A DNA stretch of 64,000 nt from Enterococcus faecalis (GCF_029024925.1 NZ_CP118962.1:1086001-1150000), one strand, 5' to 3'; shown: positions 16,861-26,946, counted from the stretch's first letter. Notes: generated by a model not told the origin, from the sequence alone. Made by a program: numbers and translations.

Positions 16861-18329
16861 TGAAGTATTTGTATCAACAATTACTTGCTTTTATAGGTGT
16901 GATTGCTCTGATTATTCTCATTGTCGGAACGTCTTTCACACAATTGACCAAGCGCACAATGCAAGAAAATAACTATGAACAGCTGTATGGTTATGCAGAA
17001 TCGGCTTTAGAAACACGTGACTTTTTTATTAATGTCGCAGGCGTTTCGGATCGAGATGTTTTATCCTATTCATTTCAGTTGACTGAACGTGTACTCCAGA
17101 AGCAAGATGTGCAATTTGTGTTTATTAACAAGGACCGCGAAGTGCAGTACCCACCAGTTGATAGCACGAAAAAATTAGACTTTTCCTTAATCGATAAAAA
17201 TTGGGATCAAATCATGAAAGGCAATCGTGTTTATGCAACAGAAAACATTGATATTTACGGGGCCCGAAATACTTCGTCCTATGTAATGTTACCGGTGTAT
17301 GCATCAAATCAGTCTTCTGATAAAAAAGTGATTATTGGTTCACTCGTTATTACACAACCTGCCAAAAACGTTGACCGAAGTGTTCAGTCCGTGACACAAA
17401 ACTTGATTAAAGGCTTTATTTTTTCTGGTGTGATTGCCTTGTTACTAAGTTATCTATTTGCGACTTTCCAAGTGAAACGAATTAATCGGATGCGTAAAGC
17501 TACCAAAGAAATTACTAGTGGAAATTTTGATATTCAATTACCGGTTCATGACAAAGATGAATTTGATGACCTAGCAGAAGATTTTAATAAAATGGCTGCG
17601 TCTTTAAAAGAATCACAAGAAGAAATCAATCGGCAAGAAGAGCGTCGTCGTCAATTTATGGCGGATGCCTCTCATGAAATGCGGACGCCTTTAACAACTA
17701 TTAATGGCTTGTTAGAGGGATTGCAGTATAATGCTATTCCTGAAAATCAAAAAGAGAATGCGATTAAACTGATGCAAAATGAGACCGCTCGCTTGATTCG
17801 CTTAGTCAATGAAAATCTTGATTATGAAAAAATTCGGACCAACCAGATTCAAATTGTTGTGAAGAAGTTCAACGGAACAGAAGCTTTAGAAAATATTGTG
17901 ACTCAACTAACGGCCAAAGCTGAAGCCGCTGGTAATCAATTGTATTTAGACACCACCGAACCAATTGATGTGTATGCCGATTATGATCGTTTCGTTCAAG
18001 TAGTTGTCAATATTGTTCAAAATGCTATCCAATTTACTGAAAATGGCGAAATTCATATTGCTTTAGAAAAAGGCTATTTAGAAACTATTGTCCGTATTTC
18101 TGATACAGGAATCGGCATGACGGAAGAGCAAATTCTGAATATCTGGGATCGTTATTACAAAGTAGATCCATCCCGTAAAAATACGAAATATGGAGAATCA
18201 GGATTAGGCTTACCAATCGTTCAACAATTGGTCCGCTTGCATAAAGGAAAAATCAATGTTGAAAGTGAACCTGGTAAAGGCACCACATTTATTATTTCAT
18301 TTCCTGATGTTGAAATCACTGAAAACTAA
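16860..18329 (+). CDS. Sensor histidine kinase
   Basis: A 489-residue membrane kinase. Segments about 8-27 and 183-203 bracket an extracytoplasmic sensor domain of about 155 residues. A HAMP linker (about 204-255), a HisKA domain with His272 (ADASHEMRTPLTT) and a HATPase_c domain with VVNIVQNAIQFTENG, SDTGIGMTEEQ and GESGLGLPIVQQLV follow. All catalytic boxes are present. The start codon overlaps the regulator stop, so the pair is translationally coupled. The signal is unknown. Confidence 0.95.
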   Translation: MKYLYQQLLAFIGVIALIILIVGTSFTQLTKRTMQENNYEQLYGYAESALETRDFFINVAGVSDRDVLSYSFQLTERVLQKQDVQFVFINKDREVQYPPVDSTKKLDFSLIDKNWDQIMKGNRVYATENIDIYGARNTSSYVMLPVYASNQSSDKKVIIGSLVITQPAKNVDRSVQSVTQNLIKGFIFSGVIALLLSYLFATFQVKRINRMRKATKEITSGNFDIQLPVHDKDEFDDLAEDFNKMAASLKESQEEINRQEERRRQFMADASHEMRTPLTTINGLLEGLQYNAIPENQKENAIKLMQNETARLIRLVNENLDYEKIRTNQIQIVVKKFNGTEALENIVTQLTAKAEAAGNQLYLDTTEPIDVYADYDRFVQVVVNIVQNAIQFTENGEIHIALEKGYLETIVRISDTGIGMTEEQILNIWDRYYKVDPSRKNTKYGESGLGLPIVQQLVRLHKGKINVESEPGKGTTFIISFPDVEITEN

Positions 18330-18331
18330 AG

Positions 18332-18368
18332 AAAACGTCTGGTCATAATCAGTGCCAGACGTTTTTTT
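18332..18368. terminator. Bidirectional terminator
   Basis: AAAACGTCTGG and CCAGACGTTTT flank a 12-nt loop, between the kinase gene and the convergent ABC-like gene. Confidence 0.9.
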
Positions 18369-18918
18369 AGTTTAATAACGCATGTAGAGACAGGGGGTGC
18401 ACATAGGGACTATCAATAATTTGTGGATCCTTTGTCAGAAATAGCAAGCGCTTGTTTCTTTTTTGAACTGCTATTTTTAATTGAGGTAAAATTTCTTGAC
18501 GTTGTCCAATCGTTAATGAAGAAAAGATGTCATCAATCACTAACGTACTTGTTTTTGAAAGCAAAAGTTGTATTATGCGCATTTTAATTTTTTCAAAAGT
18601 CGTAAAAGAAGTAAAGGAACGACCAAGTAAGGCAGGTTCTAATTGGAACACCTGGAAAGCTTCGGCTAGAACTACTTTTCGATCCCGTTCTTTGATCGTA
18701 CTAGCGATAAATAAATTTTCTTCTAATGGCAAGTAGGGCAGAAAGGTTTCACTAGAAGAAAGCCTAGTAATGGTTAGTTGGTTTGTTTGGAAAAAATCGG
18801 CCAATGCGAGTTCTTGTTCTGGAGCAGAATAAATGATTCCATAAACTTCTCGCAAAGCTAACGCGTCGAATGAGGATTTTTTTTCGGTTGTTTTTTTGAA
18901 TGATGGTGTGACATTCAT
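18367..18918 (-). CDS. Degenerate ABC-ATPase-like protein
   Basis: A 183-residue protein that resembles the distal part of an ABC ATPase. LPLEENLFIAS looks like the Q-loop/helical region, SFTTFEKIKMRIIQLLL is in the place of the signature, and STLVIDDIFSSL has the form of a Walker B. LLFLTKDPQII sits where the switch His is expected but lacks a His. No Walker A (GxxGxGKS) is present anywhere, so ATP binding of the usual kind is doubtful. It is the second gene of a pair with the upstream four-pass membrane protein, 14 bp apart. It could be a regulatory pseudo-ATPase or a decaying bacitracin-type transporter subunit. Confidence 0.6.
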   Translation of the reverse strand: MNVTPSFKKTTEKKSSFDALALREVYGIIYSAPEQELALADFFQTNQLTITRLSSSETFLPYLPLEENLFIASTIKERDRKVVLAEAFQVFQLEPALLGRSFTSFTTFEKIKMRIIQLLLSKTSTLVIDDIFSSLTIGQRQEILPQLKIAVQKRNKRLLFLTKDPQIIDSPYVHPLSLHALLN

Positions 18919-18932
18919 AGAAAATCCCTCCC

Positions 18933-19637
18933 TTATTTCTTATGTGTACGTAAATAAATCAACGTGAAAGGAGTCCCGCAAACAAGAGGAATGCCAAGCA
19001 AGATTAAGCAGTTAACAAAGCAGTTACGGATTGTATAAAGTGACTGCATACTTTTAAAATCAAAAGAAAACGCTTGGATCGTTTGAATCCCTAAATGCTG
19101 GATATTTGTAATCGTGACATCCTGGTCGGTACTTTTAGCTAAAAATGCTGGAGTTTCCAAATGAGACCACTGTAAAATAGCATCACGAGCAGCCCAAAGA
19201 ACAGTATTATACGTTTCTTGAAACATTAAAGTGAAAAGTAAAAAACTGAAAATTCCTAATAGAGCCGGTAAACATAACTCTAGTAAGAGCTGTTTGGTGA
19301 CATACATATTTGAAAAGTGCATGTGATACCATGTATGTATTTCTTCCTTTTTTATGCGTAATGTCACATACATCAACAGAAGAAAAGTAACACCAAAGAA
19401 AATGACACTACCTAGATAGAGGTGCCAATAGTATTGGATCAGTTGGTAATGGTAACTAGTTTGTTTTTCAATATCGACAAAGTCTGGCATCGTTCGTAAA
19501 AACTCTTTTTCAAAATCAATTAAGTTAAACAGCCCAGTCAATAAGAAAGAGAACAGGAAGAAGAAGAGTGCAGTGATTAACGTGATTTTTTTATGATAAA
19601 AACTACTAGCTGTAGCGTAACGGACACTTCTCATCAA
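18933..19637 (-). CDS. Membrane protein with ABC-permease-like topology
   Basis: A 234-residue protein with four predicted membrane segments: about 17-40, 75-92, 119-138 and 205-228. The first is followed by a short external region, and a larger soluble loop lies between the third and fourth. This resembles a minimal FtsX/MacB-like permease, but I see no family signature. Upstream GAGAGGTGAAAG fits ATG 19637. It is cotranscribed with the degenerate ABC-like gene downstream; together they look like a reduced ABC exporter. Confidence 0.65.
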   Translation of the reverse strand: MMRSVRYATASSFYHKKITLITALFFFLFSFLLTGLFNLIDFEKEFLRTMPDFVDIEKQTSYHYQLIQYYWHLYLGSVIFFGVTFLLLMYVTLRIKKEEIHTWYHMHFSNMYVTKQLLLELCLPALLGIFSFLLFTLMFQETYNTVLWAARDAILQWSHLETPAFLAKSTDQDVTITNIQHLGIQTIQAFSFDFKSMQSLYTIRNCFVNCLILLGIPLVCGTPFTLIYLRTHKK

Positions 19638-19701
19638 CTTTCACCTCTCTAAACTATCTTTAGTATAGTGAAATAATATGAATTAATTATGAAAAAGTAG
19701 C

Positions 19702-19735
19702 AAAAAAGCTTGAGCAAATTGCTCAAGCTTTTTGA
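19702..19735. terminator. Terminator after the LTA synthase gene
   Basis: AAAAAAGCTTGAGC and GCTCAAGCTTTTT form a near-perfect stem with a 5-nt loop. The stem is symmetrical enough to act in both directions. Confidence 0.88.
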
Positions 19736-19739
19736 AGAT

Positions 19740-21848
19740 TTATTTACCCGTTTTTTGATAGCCTTGATAACTGTCAGTGTGATATTCATCAACGGTTGAT
19801 TTATTATTGTTTTTACTGTAAACACTCGTTGATTTTTCACCTTTTTCTTTTTCAATTGCTTCCAGTTGTTGCAATTGGTTCTTGTAATCATAGTCTTCTG
19901 GGTTAACTGGTTTTAAGCCGCTATTGGTATAGAAACGAAGCAAGTCACCGTTAGTAATTTGGTCAGACGTTTCTAATTGTTTCGTCGCTTTGGCTTTTAA
20001 ATCAGCGACTTCTTTCTTAACTTCTTCGGTTGGTTCTGTAATTAAAGTGCCTGTTTTAGTATCGTAAATGCTAGAACCTAAAATAGTATATTTAGGTGTT
20101 ACAACATTGCCGTTGCGGAAAGCAACGATTTGATTGTGTTGTTTAGAGAATAAATCTTGGCCTAGCTGAATGTAGTTTTTCGTATCGACACCAAGTAAGT
20201 GTAGAAGGGTTGGTAAGGCATCAACTTGGCCACCATACGTATGGTTCACACCACCATTTTCTTGACCAGGAACGTGAATCATATAAGGAACACGTTGCAT
20301 ATTGGCGTTGTCAAAATCGTTCCAATCTGCTTTGGTTTTACCTACTAACTCTGCTAAGTTTTGGTTTCTTGAATTAGAAACCCCATAGTGATCGCCATAA
20401 AGAACAATGACTGAGTTTTCATAGAGACCTGAAGATTTCAAGTAGTTAAAGAATTCTTCGACCGCTTTATCTAAATAATTCGCTGTTGCAAAGTAACCAT
20501 TAATTGTTTCGTCAGAGGTTTTTGCAATTGGGAATCCTGCTTCATCGTTTGTAAATTGAGAATAAGGATAATGATTGGACACAGCAATAAATTTAGAATA
20601 GAAGGGTTGTTGTAAATGTTCTAAATATTGAACGGATTGATTAAAGAATGGTTTATCGTGTAACCCATATTGGAATGAGTTATCTGAATTAACATCATAA
20701 TAACTAGCATCAAAGAAATAGTCATAGCCTAAACGTTTATAGGTTTCATTTCGATTCCAGAAGTTACCGGCATTTCCGTGGAAAGCAGCGCTAGTGTATC
20801 CTTGCGTTTGTTTTAAAATATCGGGTGCTGCTTCAAACGTATTTTTCCCACCAACTTGTGTAAAGAGTGAACCTTGGTCTAAACCAAATAGTGAATTTTC
20901 AAGTAACGTTTCGGCATCACTTGTTTTTCCTTGACCAACTTGGTGGAAGAAGTTATCAAAGCTAAAGGTACTTTTACTATTGTAAAGACTATTGATAAAT
21001 GGTGTGACTTCGTGTTCTACGCCATTTTCATCTTTTAATTTGTAATTAACTAAAAATTGTTGGAAACTTTCTAAATGGATATAAATTACATTTTTGCCTT
21101 TTGCAATACCAAACTTACTATCATCGGGTGCCGCATATTGTTGTTTCACGTAATCTTCAACTTGTTTCATATCGTTAGCACTGGCTTCGGCACGGACTTG
21201 GTTTGTTTGGTAAGTTGTAATGCCATCGTATACGGTAAAGGCATTTAAGCCTAAGAATTTCACGATATAGTCACGAGAGAATTGACGTCCTAATAATTGG
21301 GGACGTTCTGTTTCAGCCATAAATAGATTGAATAAGAAAAAGACAACAGAAAGGAGTGTGACAGAGACTGCTACACGTGCGCGGACTGGACGCGCATCTG
21401 TTTTAATTTTATTCGTTAATAATAATACGCCAATAATAATGAAGTCTAAGAAATAAATGACGTCATAAGGTCTAAAGAGACGTAAGGCACTTTCGCCAAG
21501 ACCGCTAGCTACTTTGCCAGCACCAAGCATCGTATTAACTGTGATGAAGTCAGTAAATTCTCGATAATACACGACATTTGAGAAGAGCAGTAAACTCATC
21601 AAGAAGTAAATAATCATCATTGTAATATAAGAAGCTTTTTTACGGCGAACATACAAAGCGATGGCTAATAAAAAGACCGTTGTGGCAATTGGATTAATTA
21701 AGAGTATGAAATACTCGTTAATATTTTCCAAACGTAAATGGAAATCAACGGCGTACGCAAAGAGGTTTTTTAGCCACAGTAAGATGGCGATTAGCGAGAA
21801 TAACCCCAGTCGCGTGTTCAAAATATTTGTTTTAAATAATTTTTTCAA
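19740..21848 (-). CDS. ltaS: Lipoteichoic acid synthase family protein (LtaS-like)
   Basis: A 702-residue polytopic sulfatase-fold enzyme. Five N-terminal membrane segments (about 12-35, 45-67, 72-93, 128-146 and 160-180) are followed by an extracellular catalytic domain. Metal and catalytic residues match LtaS: Glu260 in IYIHLESFQ, the nucleophile Thr309 in GQGKTSDAE, and Asp486/His487 in YGDHYGVSN. It polymerises glycerol phosphate from phosphatidylglycerol onto a glycolipid anchor. The tail past residue 640 is charged and low in complexity. E. faecalis carries more than one paralogue, so whether this is the main synthase is not settled here. It is monocistronic. Confidence 0.9.
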   Translation of the reverse strand: MKKLFKTNILNTRLGLFSLIAILLWLKNLFAYAVDFHLRLENINEYFILLINPIATTVFLLAIALYVRRKKASYITMMIIYFLMSLLLFSNVVYYREFTDFITVNTMLGAGKVASGLGESALRLFRPYDVIYFLDFIIIGVLLLTNKIKTDARPVRARVAVSVTLLSVVFFLFNLFMAETERPQLLGRQFSRDYIVKFLGLNAFTVYDGITTYQTNQVRAEASANDMKQVEDYVKQQYAAPDDSKFGIAKGKNVIYIHLESFQQFLVNYKLKDENGVEHEVTPFINSLYNSKSTFSFDNFFHQVGQGKTSDAETLLENSLFGLDQGSLFTQVGGKNTFEAAPDILKQTQGYTSAAFHGNAGNFWNRNETYKRLGYDYFFDASYYDVNSDNSFQYGLHDKPFFNQSVQYLEHLQQPFYSKFIAVSNHYPYSQFTNDEAGFPIAKTSDETINGYFATANYLDKAVEEFFNYLKSSGLYENSVIVLYGDHYGVSNSRNQNLAELVGKTKADWNDFDNANMQRVPYMIHVPGQENGGVNHTYGGQVDALPTLLHLLGVDTKNYIQLGQDLFSKQHNQIVAFRNGNVVTPKYTILGSSIYDTKTGTLITEPTEEVKKEVADLKAKATKQLETSDQITNGDLLRFYTNSGLKPVNPEDYDYKNQLQQLEAIEKEKGEKSTSVYSKNNNKSTVDEYHTDSYQGYQKTGK

Positions 21849-22105
21849 AATAAACGTCCTTTCTAAACGATGATTCTATAAAAGTAAAATTAGGTAAATT
21901 TCGTATTTTACAATATCGCTTTAATTTTACTCTTTCACAAATTTTATGTCAATTCTTACCGAAGTGAGGAATGGTGATGTTAAAGAAAACTTACTATTTC
22001 CTTAAACTTTTTAGTTCGTTAAATGACGTGAAGCTTGAATCCTTTAAAGACAGATGGGCCTTTTTTTGCTATACTAGATAGGACTTTGAAAAGTAGGTGT
22101 ACAGA

Positions 22106-23278
22106 ATGAAACTTCAAGTAACTAAAAAAGCAGAACATAAATTTAAAAAAGGATATCCTTTAATTCAGAAAGAAGATTTGCAACAAGTGCCGGCGCCGTT
22201 ACCAACAGATTGGCTTACTTTGATTGATAGTAAAGGCCAGCGCTTAGCTGAAGGATATTTAGGCGAACAAAATAAAGGAATTGGTTGGTTGCTGTCATGG
22301 CATGGACCAATTAATCAATCTTTTTTTCAACAACTCTTTGAAATAAGTCGTAAGAAGCGGACGTCTTTTGAAAAGGATTCGCTAACAACCGCTTATCGAT
22401 TATTTAATGGAGAAGGGGATGGCATTGGGGGTCTAATTATCGATCGCTATGCAGATTACGCCGTTTTTTCATGGTATAATGAAACCCTTTATCAGAAAAA
22501 AGCCGAACTTTTGACGGCGTTTCGCACAGTTTACCCTGACATTATTGGTGCCTACGAAAAGATTCGCTTTTCCACAAAAAATTTACCCGAATCACAGTTT
22601 TTGTATGGCGAACAAGCACCCGAGCCATTACTTGTCACTGAAAATGGCGTTCAATTTGCTACCTATTTAAACGAAGGATTAATGACAGGCATCTTTTTAG
22701 ATCAAAAAGAAGTTCGTGGTCGATTAGTAGATGGTTTTGCAGTAGGGAAAACAGTCTTAAATATGTTTAGTTATACAGGTGCTTTTTCAGTAGCTGCCGC
22801 TATGGGGGGTGCCGTGGCCACCACTAGTGTGGATTTAGCTAAACGAAGCTTACCGAAAACGACTGAGCAATTTGAAGTCAATCATTTAAATCTTGCCCCG
22901 CAAAAGATTATTGTCATGGATGTTTTTGACTACTTTAAATATGCTTCACGTAAAGGCTTGAGTTATGATATGATCATTTTGGATCCGCCGAGTTTTGCTC
23001 GCAACAAAAAGAAAGTTTTTTCCGTTGCTAAAAATTATGGGGAGCTAGTGAAAGATTCTATTGATATTTTAACGGATAAGGGAACGCTTATTGCCTCAAC
23101 CAATGCGGCAAATTTATCCTTAGCCAAATATAAAAAAATGGTGATTACTGCCTTGCAAGAGAAAAATGTTCGTTACAAGATTACGGACACGTATCAATTA
23201 CCGGCAGACTTTCAAGTGAATCCTAATTTTCCAGAAGGTAATTACTTAAAAGTCCTGTTTATCGAAATTGAAAAATAA
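22106..23278 (+). CDS. Class I SAM-dependent rRNA methyltransferase (RlmI-like)
   Basis: About 390 residues. An N-terminal PUA domain (about 1-75) is followed by a methyltransferase domain with NGEGDGIGGLIIDRYADY, the SAM-binding VLNMFSYTGAFSVAAAMGGA, VDLAKRSL, and the catalytic-site segment DPPSFARNKK typical of RNA m5C/RlmI-like enzymes. Firmicute members methylate 23S rRNA, but the exact base is not predictable. ATG 22106 follows AAGTAGGTG; a GTG nine bases upstream is in frame but too close to that site. It is a single gene with a strong terminator. Confidence 0.9.
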   Translation: MKLQVTKKAEHKFKKGYPLIQKEDLQQVPAPLPTDWLTLIDSKGQRLAEGYLGEQNKGIGWLLSWHGPINQSFFQQLFEISRKKRTSFEKDSLTTAYRLFNGEGDGIGGLIIDRYADYAVFSWYNETLYQKKAELLTAFRTVYPDIIGAYEKIRFSTKNLPESQFLYGEQAPEPLLVTENGVQFATYLNEGLMTGIFLDQKEVRGRLVDGFAVGKTVLNMFSYTGAFSVAAAMGGAVATTSVDLAKRSLPKTTEQFEVNHLNLAPQKIIVMDVFDYFKYASRKGLSYDMIILDPPSFARNKKKVFSVAKNYGELVKDSIDILTDKGTLIASTNAANLSLAKYKKMVITALQEKNVRYKITDTYQLPADFQVNPNFPEGNYLKVLFIEIEK

Positions 23279-23283
23279 TTTTT

Positions 23284-23341
23284 TACACCAAGCAAAAGTC
23301 CCAGCGCCGCTAATCGGCATTGGGACTTTTGCTTGGTTTTT
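23284..23341. terminator. Bidirectional terminator
   Basis: ACCAAGCAAAAGTCCCA and its complement TGGGACTTTTGCTTGGT form a 17-bp stem, with T runs on both strands. It lies between the methyltransferase and rnhC. Confidence 0.9.
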
Positions 23342-23344
23342 ATT

Positions 23345-24262
23345 TTATAGTAACTTTTGGGCTTTTTGGGTGTTTGCAAAATGCAGCTTCGCGTAGTTCG
23401 CTAATAAGTCTAGGCCGCCTTTTTTCAAAATACGGGCGGCTACTTGGTCTGATTTGCTGCCAGCACCAGAGGGCACAGAGAAACCCAATTCTGCAGATTC
23501 TTTGTCTAACTCTTCTAAAAAAGCAGCGCGGCTAATAATAGAGGCGGCAGCAACAGCAACATGATACTGCTCTCCTTTAGTGACGAAGAACAATTTTTCA
23601 GTGACTTGATTTTTTTCATTACGAACATATTTCCGATAATTATTTTCAGGGGTGAACTGGTCAATCAAAATCCCTTCTGGCTTTGTGGGAGCCAACTCTT
23701 GTAGCAACAGATAAATCGCTTGGTTATGCAAAGCAACTTTCATGTGTACAGCATTGTAGTTTGGTTGGATCTCATTGTATTTTTTTGGTTCAACGATTAA
23801 TAACTTGTAAGGAATCAGTTCTTTAATGACATGTGACAATTGAATAATTTGTGGGTCGGTTAATTCTTTGGAATCACGAACACCTAATGATTTTAGTTTG
23901 CTAATCATGCTTTTGTCAACATAGGCAGCACAGACAGTTACTGGACCAAAATAGCTACCATTACCGACTTCATCGGAACCTATCACAGACCAGTTGCCAA
24001 AATCAGCAGGCAGTGTAGTAGTCTGGGCAGAAATTTTTTTCTTTGGTGTGGTACTCGTTCCTTCCCAACGAGCGGCCTCTTTTTCAGCTTGAGGTCCCTG
24101 AAACATGACTTTACCTGATTGATAAGCAGTGATAGTAGTGGTGCCAACCTTGGCCACAAAGACAGTATAAGGGACCGTTTTATTTAAACGATTGGGTTGA
24201 TAAACAGTGGTCATCTCTGCTAATGTTTTTTTACTAACTTTAATTACGTGATTCTGTGCCAT
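23345..24262 (-). CDS. rnhC: Ribonuclease HIII
   Basis: A 305-residue type 2 RNase H. An N-terminal TBP-like substrate-binding domain (about 1-85) is followed by the catalytic domain opening with IGSDEVGNGSYFGPV, the DEVGxG motif with the Asp/Glu pair. ILIDQFTP supplies the next acidic residue and VAAASIISRAAFLEELD the C-terminal catalytic Asp region. It removes RNA from RNA/DNA hybrids. ATG 24262 has GAGGAAC upstream; longer in-frame N termini lack a site. Confidence 0.93.
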   Translation of the reverse strand: MAQNHVIKVSKKTLAEMTTVYQPNRLNKTVPYTVFVAKVGTTTITAYQSGKVMFQGPQAEKEAARWEGTSTTPKKKISAQTTTLPADFGNWSVIGSDEVGNGSYFGPVTVCAAYVDKSMISKLKSLGVRDSKELTDPQIIQLSHVIKELIPYKLLIVEPKKYNEIQPNYNAVHMKVALHNQAIYLLLQELAPTKPEGILIDQFTPENNYRKYVRNEKNQVTEKLFFVTKGEQYHVAVAAASIISRAAFLEELDKESAELGFSVPSGAGSKSDQVAARILKKGGLDLLANYAKLHFANTQKAQKLL

Positions 24263-24486
24263 CAATTGTTCCTCATTTCTTGATATTTCTTCTTTACTAT
24301 AGTAAAGGAAAAACAAGTAAATGAAAAGGTTTTGCGTTAGCTTGTTCCTGAAAATGACAATGTTTAGGAAATGTATAATTTTTTTCTATAGTTGGGCGCT
24401 AGTTGTTATCTAAATTTTTATTCAGTGCTATACTGTGGGAGAGAAGGAGACGATGAAAGAGTCGACTAGAACAAGGGGTGATGTGT

Positions 24487-26901
24487 TTGAGAAGAAAAAA
24501 AGAAATGCAAGAAAATGAACCAATAGCAGTGACTGCTAACGCGGAACGCTATTATCCAGAAGATAAACAAGGCTTGACGGCCGCACAAGTTGAAGAAAGA
24601 CAGCGAAAAGGCTTAGTCAATGCTGCCGTCGATACAGAGTTTATCACAACGAAACAGATTGTTATTAATAACGTATTTACGTATTTCAACTTAATTTTTG
24701 TGGTACTAGGTGTGTTATTAATGCTGGTACAATCTTATAAAAATATGACCTTTTTGCCAGTAGTAATCATTAATACGGTCATTGGAATTTACCAAGAAAT
24801 TAAGTCGAAGAAAGTATTAGATAGCTTAAATATTCTAAACGCTACAAAAGTAACCGTTGTAAGGGATGGCCAAGAACAAGAAATTTCGCCAGATGAACTG
24901 GTTTTGGACGATGTGGTGCTCTTTAAATCGGGTGAACAGATTTCTGGGGATGCAATTGTCTTATCTGGTGAAGTCCGTGTGAATGAATCTTTGTTAACTG
25001 GGGAATCTGATGAGATTACCAAAGTAGCATATAGCCAACTTTTGTCAGGTAGCTTTATTGTGTCAGGTTCTTGTTATGCAAGAATTGATAAAATTGGCGC
25101 TGAGGCCTATGTTCATCAATTGACGCTTGAAGCGAAGTCAATTAAAAAAGGGGAACAATCAGAGATGGTCGGTTCCATTAACCGTTTGGTGAAATGGGTA
25201 GGGATTATTATTATCCCGATCGGCTGTGTTCTATTTTTCCAAAGTTATTTCATCAACCACCAAGGGCTTCATGACAGCATTGTCTCCATGGAAGCTGCCT
25301 TGATTGGGATGATTCCAGAAGGGTTGTACCTTTTAACAACCGTTGCATTAGCTGCCAGCACAATGCGCTTAGCGAAGCGCGGCGTTTTATTGCACAACAT
25401 GAAAAGTATCGAATCCTTAGCACGTGTTGATGTGTTATGTGTAGATAAAACAGGAACAATTACTGAAAACACGATGGAAGTCCAAGAGTTGGTTCCTGTG
25501 GTGAGTATCGAAAATGATGGTACAGACTTAACCAATGTCGAAAAATTAATTGGCGATTTTTGTCGAACAATGTCAGCTGACAATGATACGATGAAAGCGA
25601 TGAAAGAATTTTTTGTTACTAATAATCAGAGGGAAGCCGTTAGCTATACCTCGTTTTCGTCTGTCGAAAAATTTAGTAGCGTGACTTTCCCAGAAGCGAC
25701 GTATATTCTTGGAGCGCCAGAGATGATTTTGAGAGACAATTATGAAATGTATCAATCTGAAGTGGAACATTATACAAGTCAAGGCTATCGCTTATTGGTG
25801 TTCGGAAAGTATTTAGGAGAATTTCAAGAAACGTTGGCAGCAGAGGTTCAACCTCTAGGCTACATTCTTCTTTGGAATCCGATTCGTAAAGAAGCCAAAG
25901 CAACTTTTGAATATTTCGCTGAACAAAATGTGGCTATTAAGGTCATTTCTGGTGATAATCCTTTAACAGTATCCAATGTAGCACAAGCGGCAGGCATTAT
26001 TGGTGCTGAAAATTATGTGGACGCGCGAACATTAACTACAATGGAAGCCCAGACAGAAGCTTTAGAAAAATACACCGTTTTTGGTCGTGTCACGCCAGAA
26101 CAAAAGAAACAATTTGTACTATTGTTGAAAAAATTAGATCATACAGTGGCGATGACAGGGGATGGAGTCAATGATATTTTAGCCATGAAAGAAGCAGATT
26201 GTAGTATTGCCATGGCTTCAGGAAATCAAGCTACAGCACAAGCCTCGCAAGTTGTGTTGTTGGATTCTGATTTTTCAACGATGCCGGAGGTTGTCTTTGA
26301 AGGCCGCCAAGTAGTTAATAACATTGAACGTTCTTCAAGTTTATTCCTTGTAAAAAATATTTTCTCCTTGCTGATGTCTGTCTTTGCTATGATTTTTGCC
26401 GTGACATATCCTTTACAACCGACACAAGTCACATTGATTAGTTTATTTACAATTGGGATTCCTTCGACATTTCTAGCTTTGGAACCAAATCATCGTCGCA
26501 TTGAAGGGAAATTTCTTTTCAATGTGTTATCAAAAGCAATTCCTGGTGGGTTAACGGATATGTTAGTAGTCGGTGCCTTACTAATTTGTGGTGATATTCT
26601 TGCACTTCAAAAAACGGACATTTCAACGACTGCAACATTGTTGCTAGTTTCAGTCGGCTTTATGGTTCTTTATAAAATTAGTTCACCAATGAATCGTTAC
26701 CGCAAGCGCGTAATGATTGGCTGTTTAATCGGAATGGTTATTACAAGTATTTCCATGAAAAACTTGTTCTCGTTAACTTCGGTATCGCCAACAACCTTGT
26801 TACTTTTAGCCATTCTTTTCTTTGCAGCAGACTCAACTTTCCAACATTTATCAACCATTTCTGAAAAAGTTCAATTATGGTTTTATAAGAAAAGACATTA
26901 G
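24487..26901 (+). CDS. Cation-translocating P-type ATPase (Exp7-like)
   Basis: About 804 residues. Actuator motif LTGESDE, phosphorylation motif VDKTGTITEN (Asp about 320 from the TTG start), nucleotide-domain segments, and the hinge TGDGVNDILAMKEADCSIAMASG are all present. About ten membrane segments: pairs near 55-95 and 235-285, then six toward the C terminus. Ion-site segment PEGLYLLTTVALA is of the P2 type. The layout resembles streptococcal Exp7-like ATPases, whose ion is not firmly known; calcium or manganese are possibilities. AAGGGG at 24473-24478 best fits TTG 24487. ATG 24481, GTG 24478 and ATG 24508 are alternatives. It is monocistronic. Confidence 0.88.
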   Translation: MRRKKEMQENEPIAVTANAERYYPEDKQGLTAAQVEERQRKGLVNAAVDTEFITTKQIVINNVFTYFNLIFVVLGVLLMLVQSYKNMTFLPVVIINTVIGIYQEIKSKKVLDSLNILNATKVTVVRDGQEQEISPDELVLDDVVLFKSGEQISGDAIVLSGEVRVNESLLTGESDEITKVAYSQLLSGSFIVSGSCYARIDKIGAEAYVHQLTLEAKSIKKGEQSEMVGSINRLVKWVGIIIIPIGCVLFFQSYFINHQGLHDSIVSMEAALIGMIPEGLYLLTTVALAASTMRLAKRGVLLHNMKSIESLARVDVLCVDKTGTITENTMEVQELVPVVSIENDGTDLTNVEKLIGDFCRTMSADNDTMKAMKEFFVTNNQREAVSYTSFSSVEKFSSVTFPEATYILGAPEMILRDNYEMYQSEVEHYTSQGYRLLVFGKYLGEFQETLAAEVQPLGYILLWNPIRKEAKATFEYFAEQNVAIKVISGDNPLTVSNVAQAAGIIGAENYVDARTLTTMEAQTEALEKYTVFGRVTPEQKKQFVLLLKKLDHTVAMTGDGVNDILAMKEADCSIAMASGNQATAQASQVVLLDSDFSTMPEVVFEGRQVVNNIERSSSLFLVKNIFSLLMSVFAMIFAVTYPLQPTQVTLISLFTIGIPSTFLALEPNHRRIEGKFLFNVLSKAIPGGLTDMLVVGALLICGDILALQKTDISTTATLLLVSVGFMVLYKISSPMNRYRKRVMIGCLIGMVITSISMKNLFSLTSVSPTTLLLLAILFFAADSTFQHLSTISEKVQLWFYKKRH

Positions 26902-26904
26902 GAG

Positions 26905-26946
26905 AAAAACACCGAGCCAAAATTATTTTGGTTCGGTGTTTTTTGT
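26905..26946 (+). terminator. Rho-independent terminator
   Basis: AAAAACACCGAGCCAA and TTGGTTCGGTGTTTTTT flank AATTATT, with a long T run. Confidence 0.9.
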
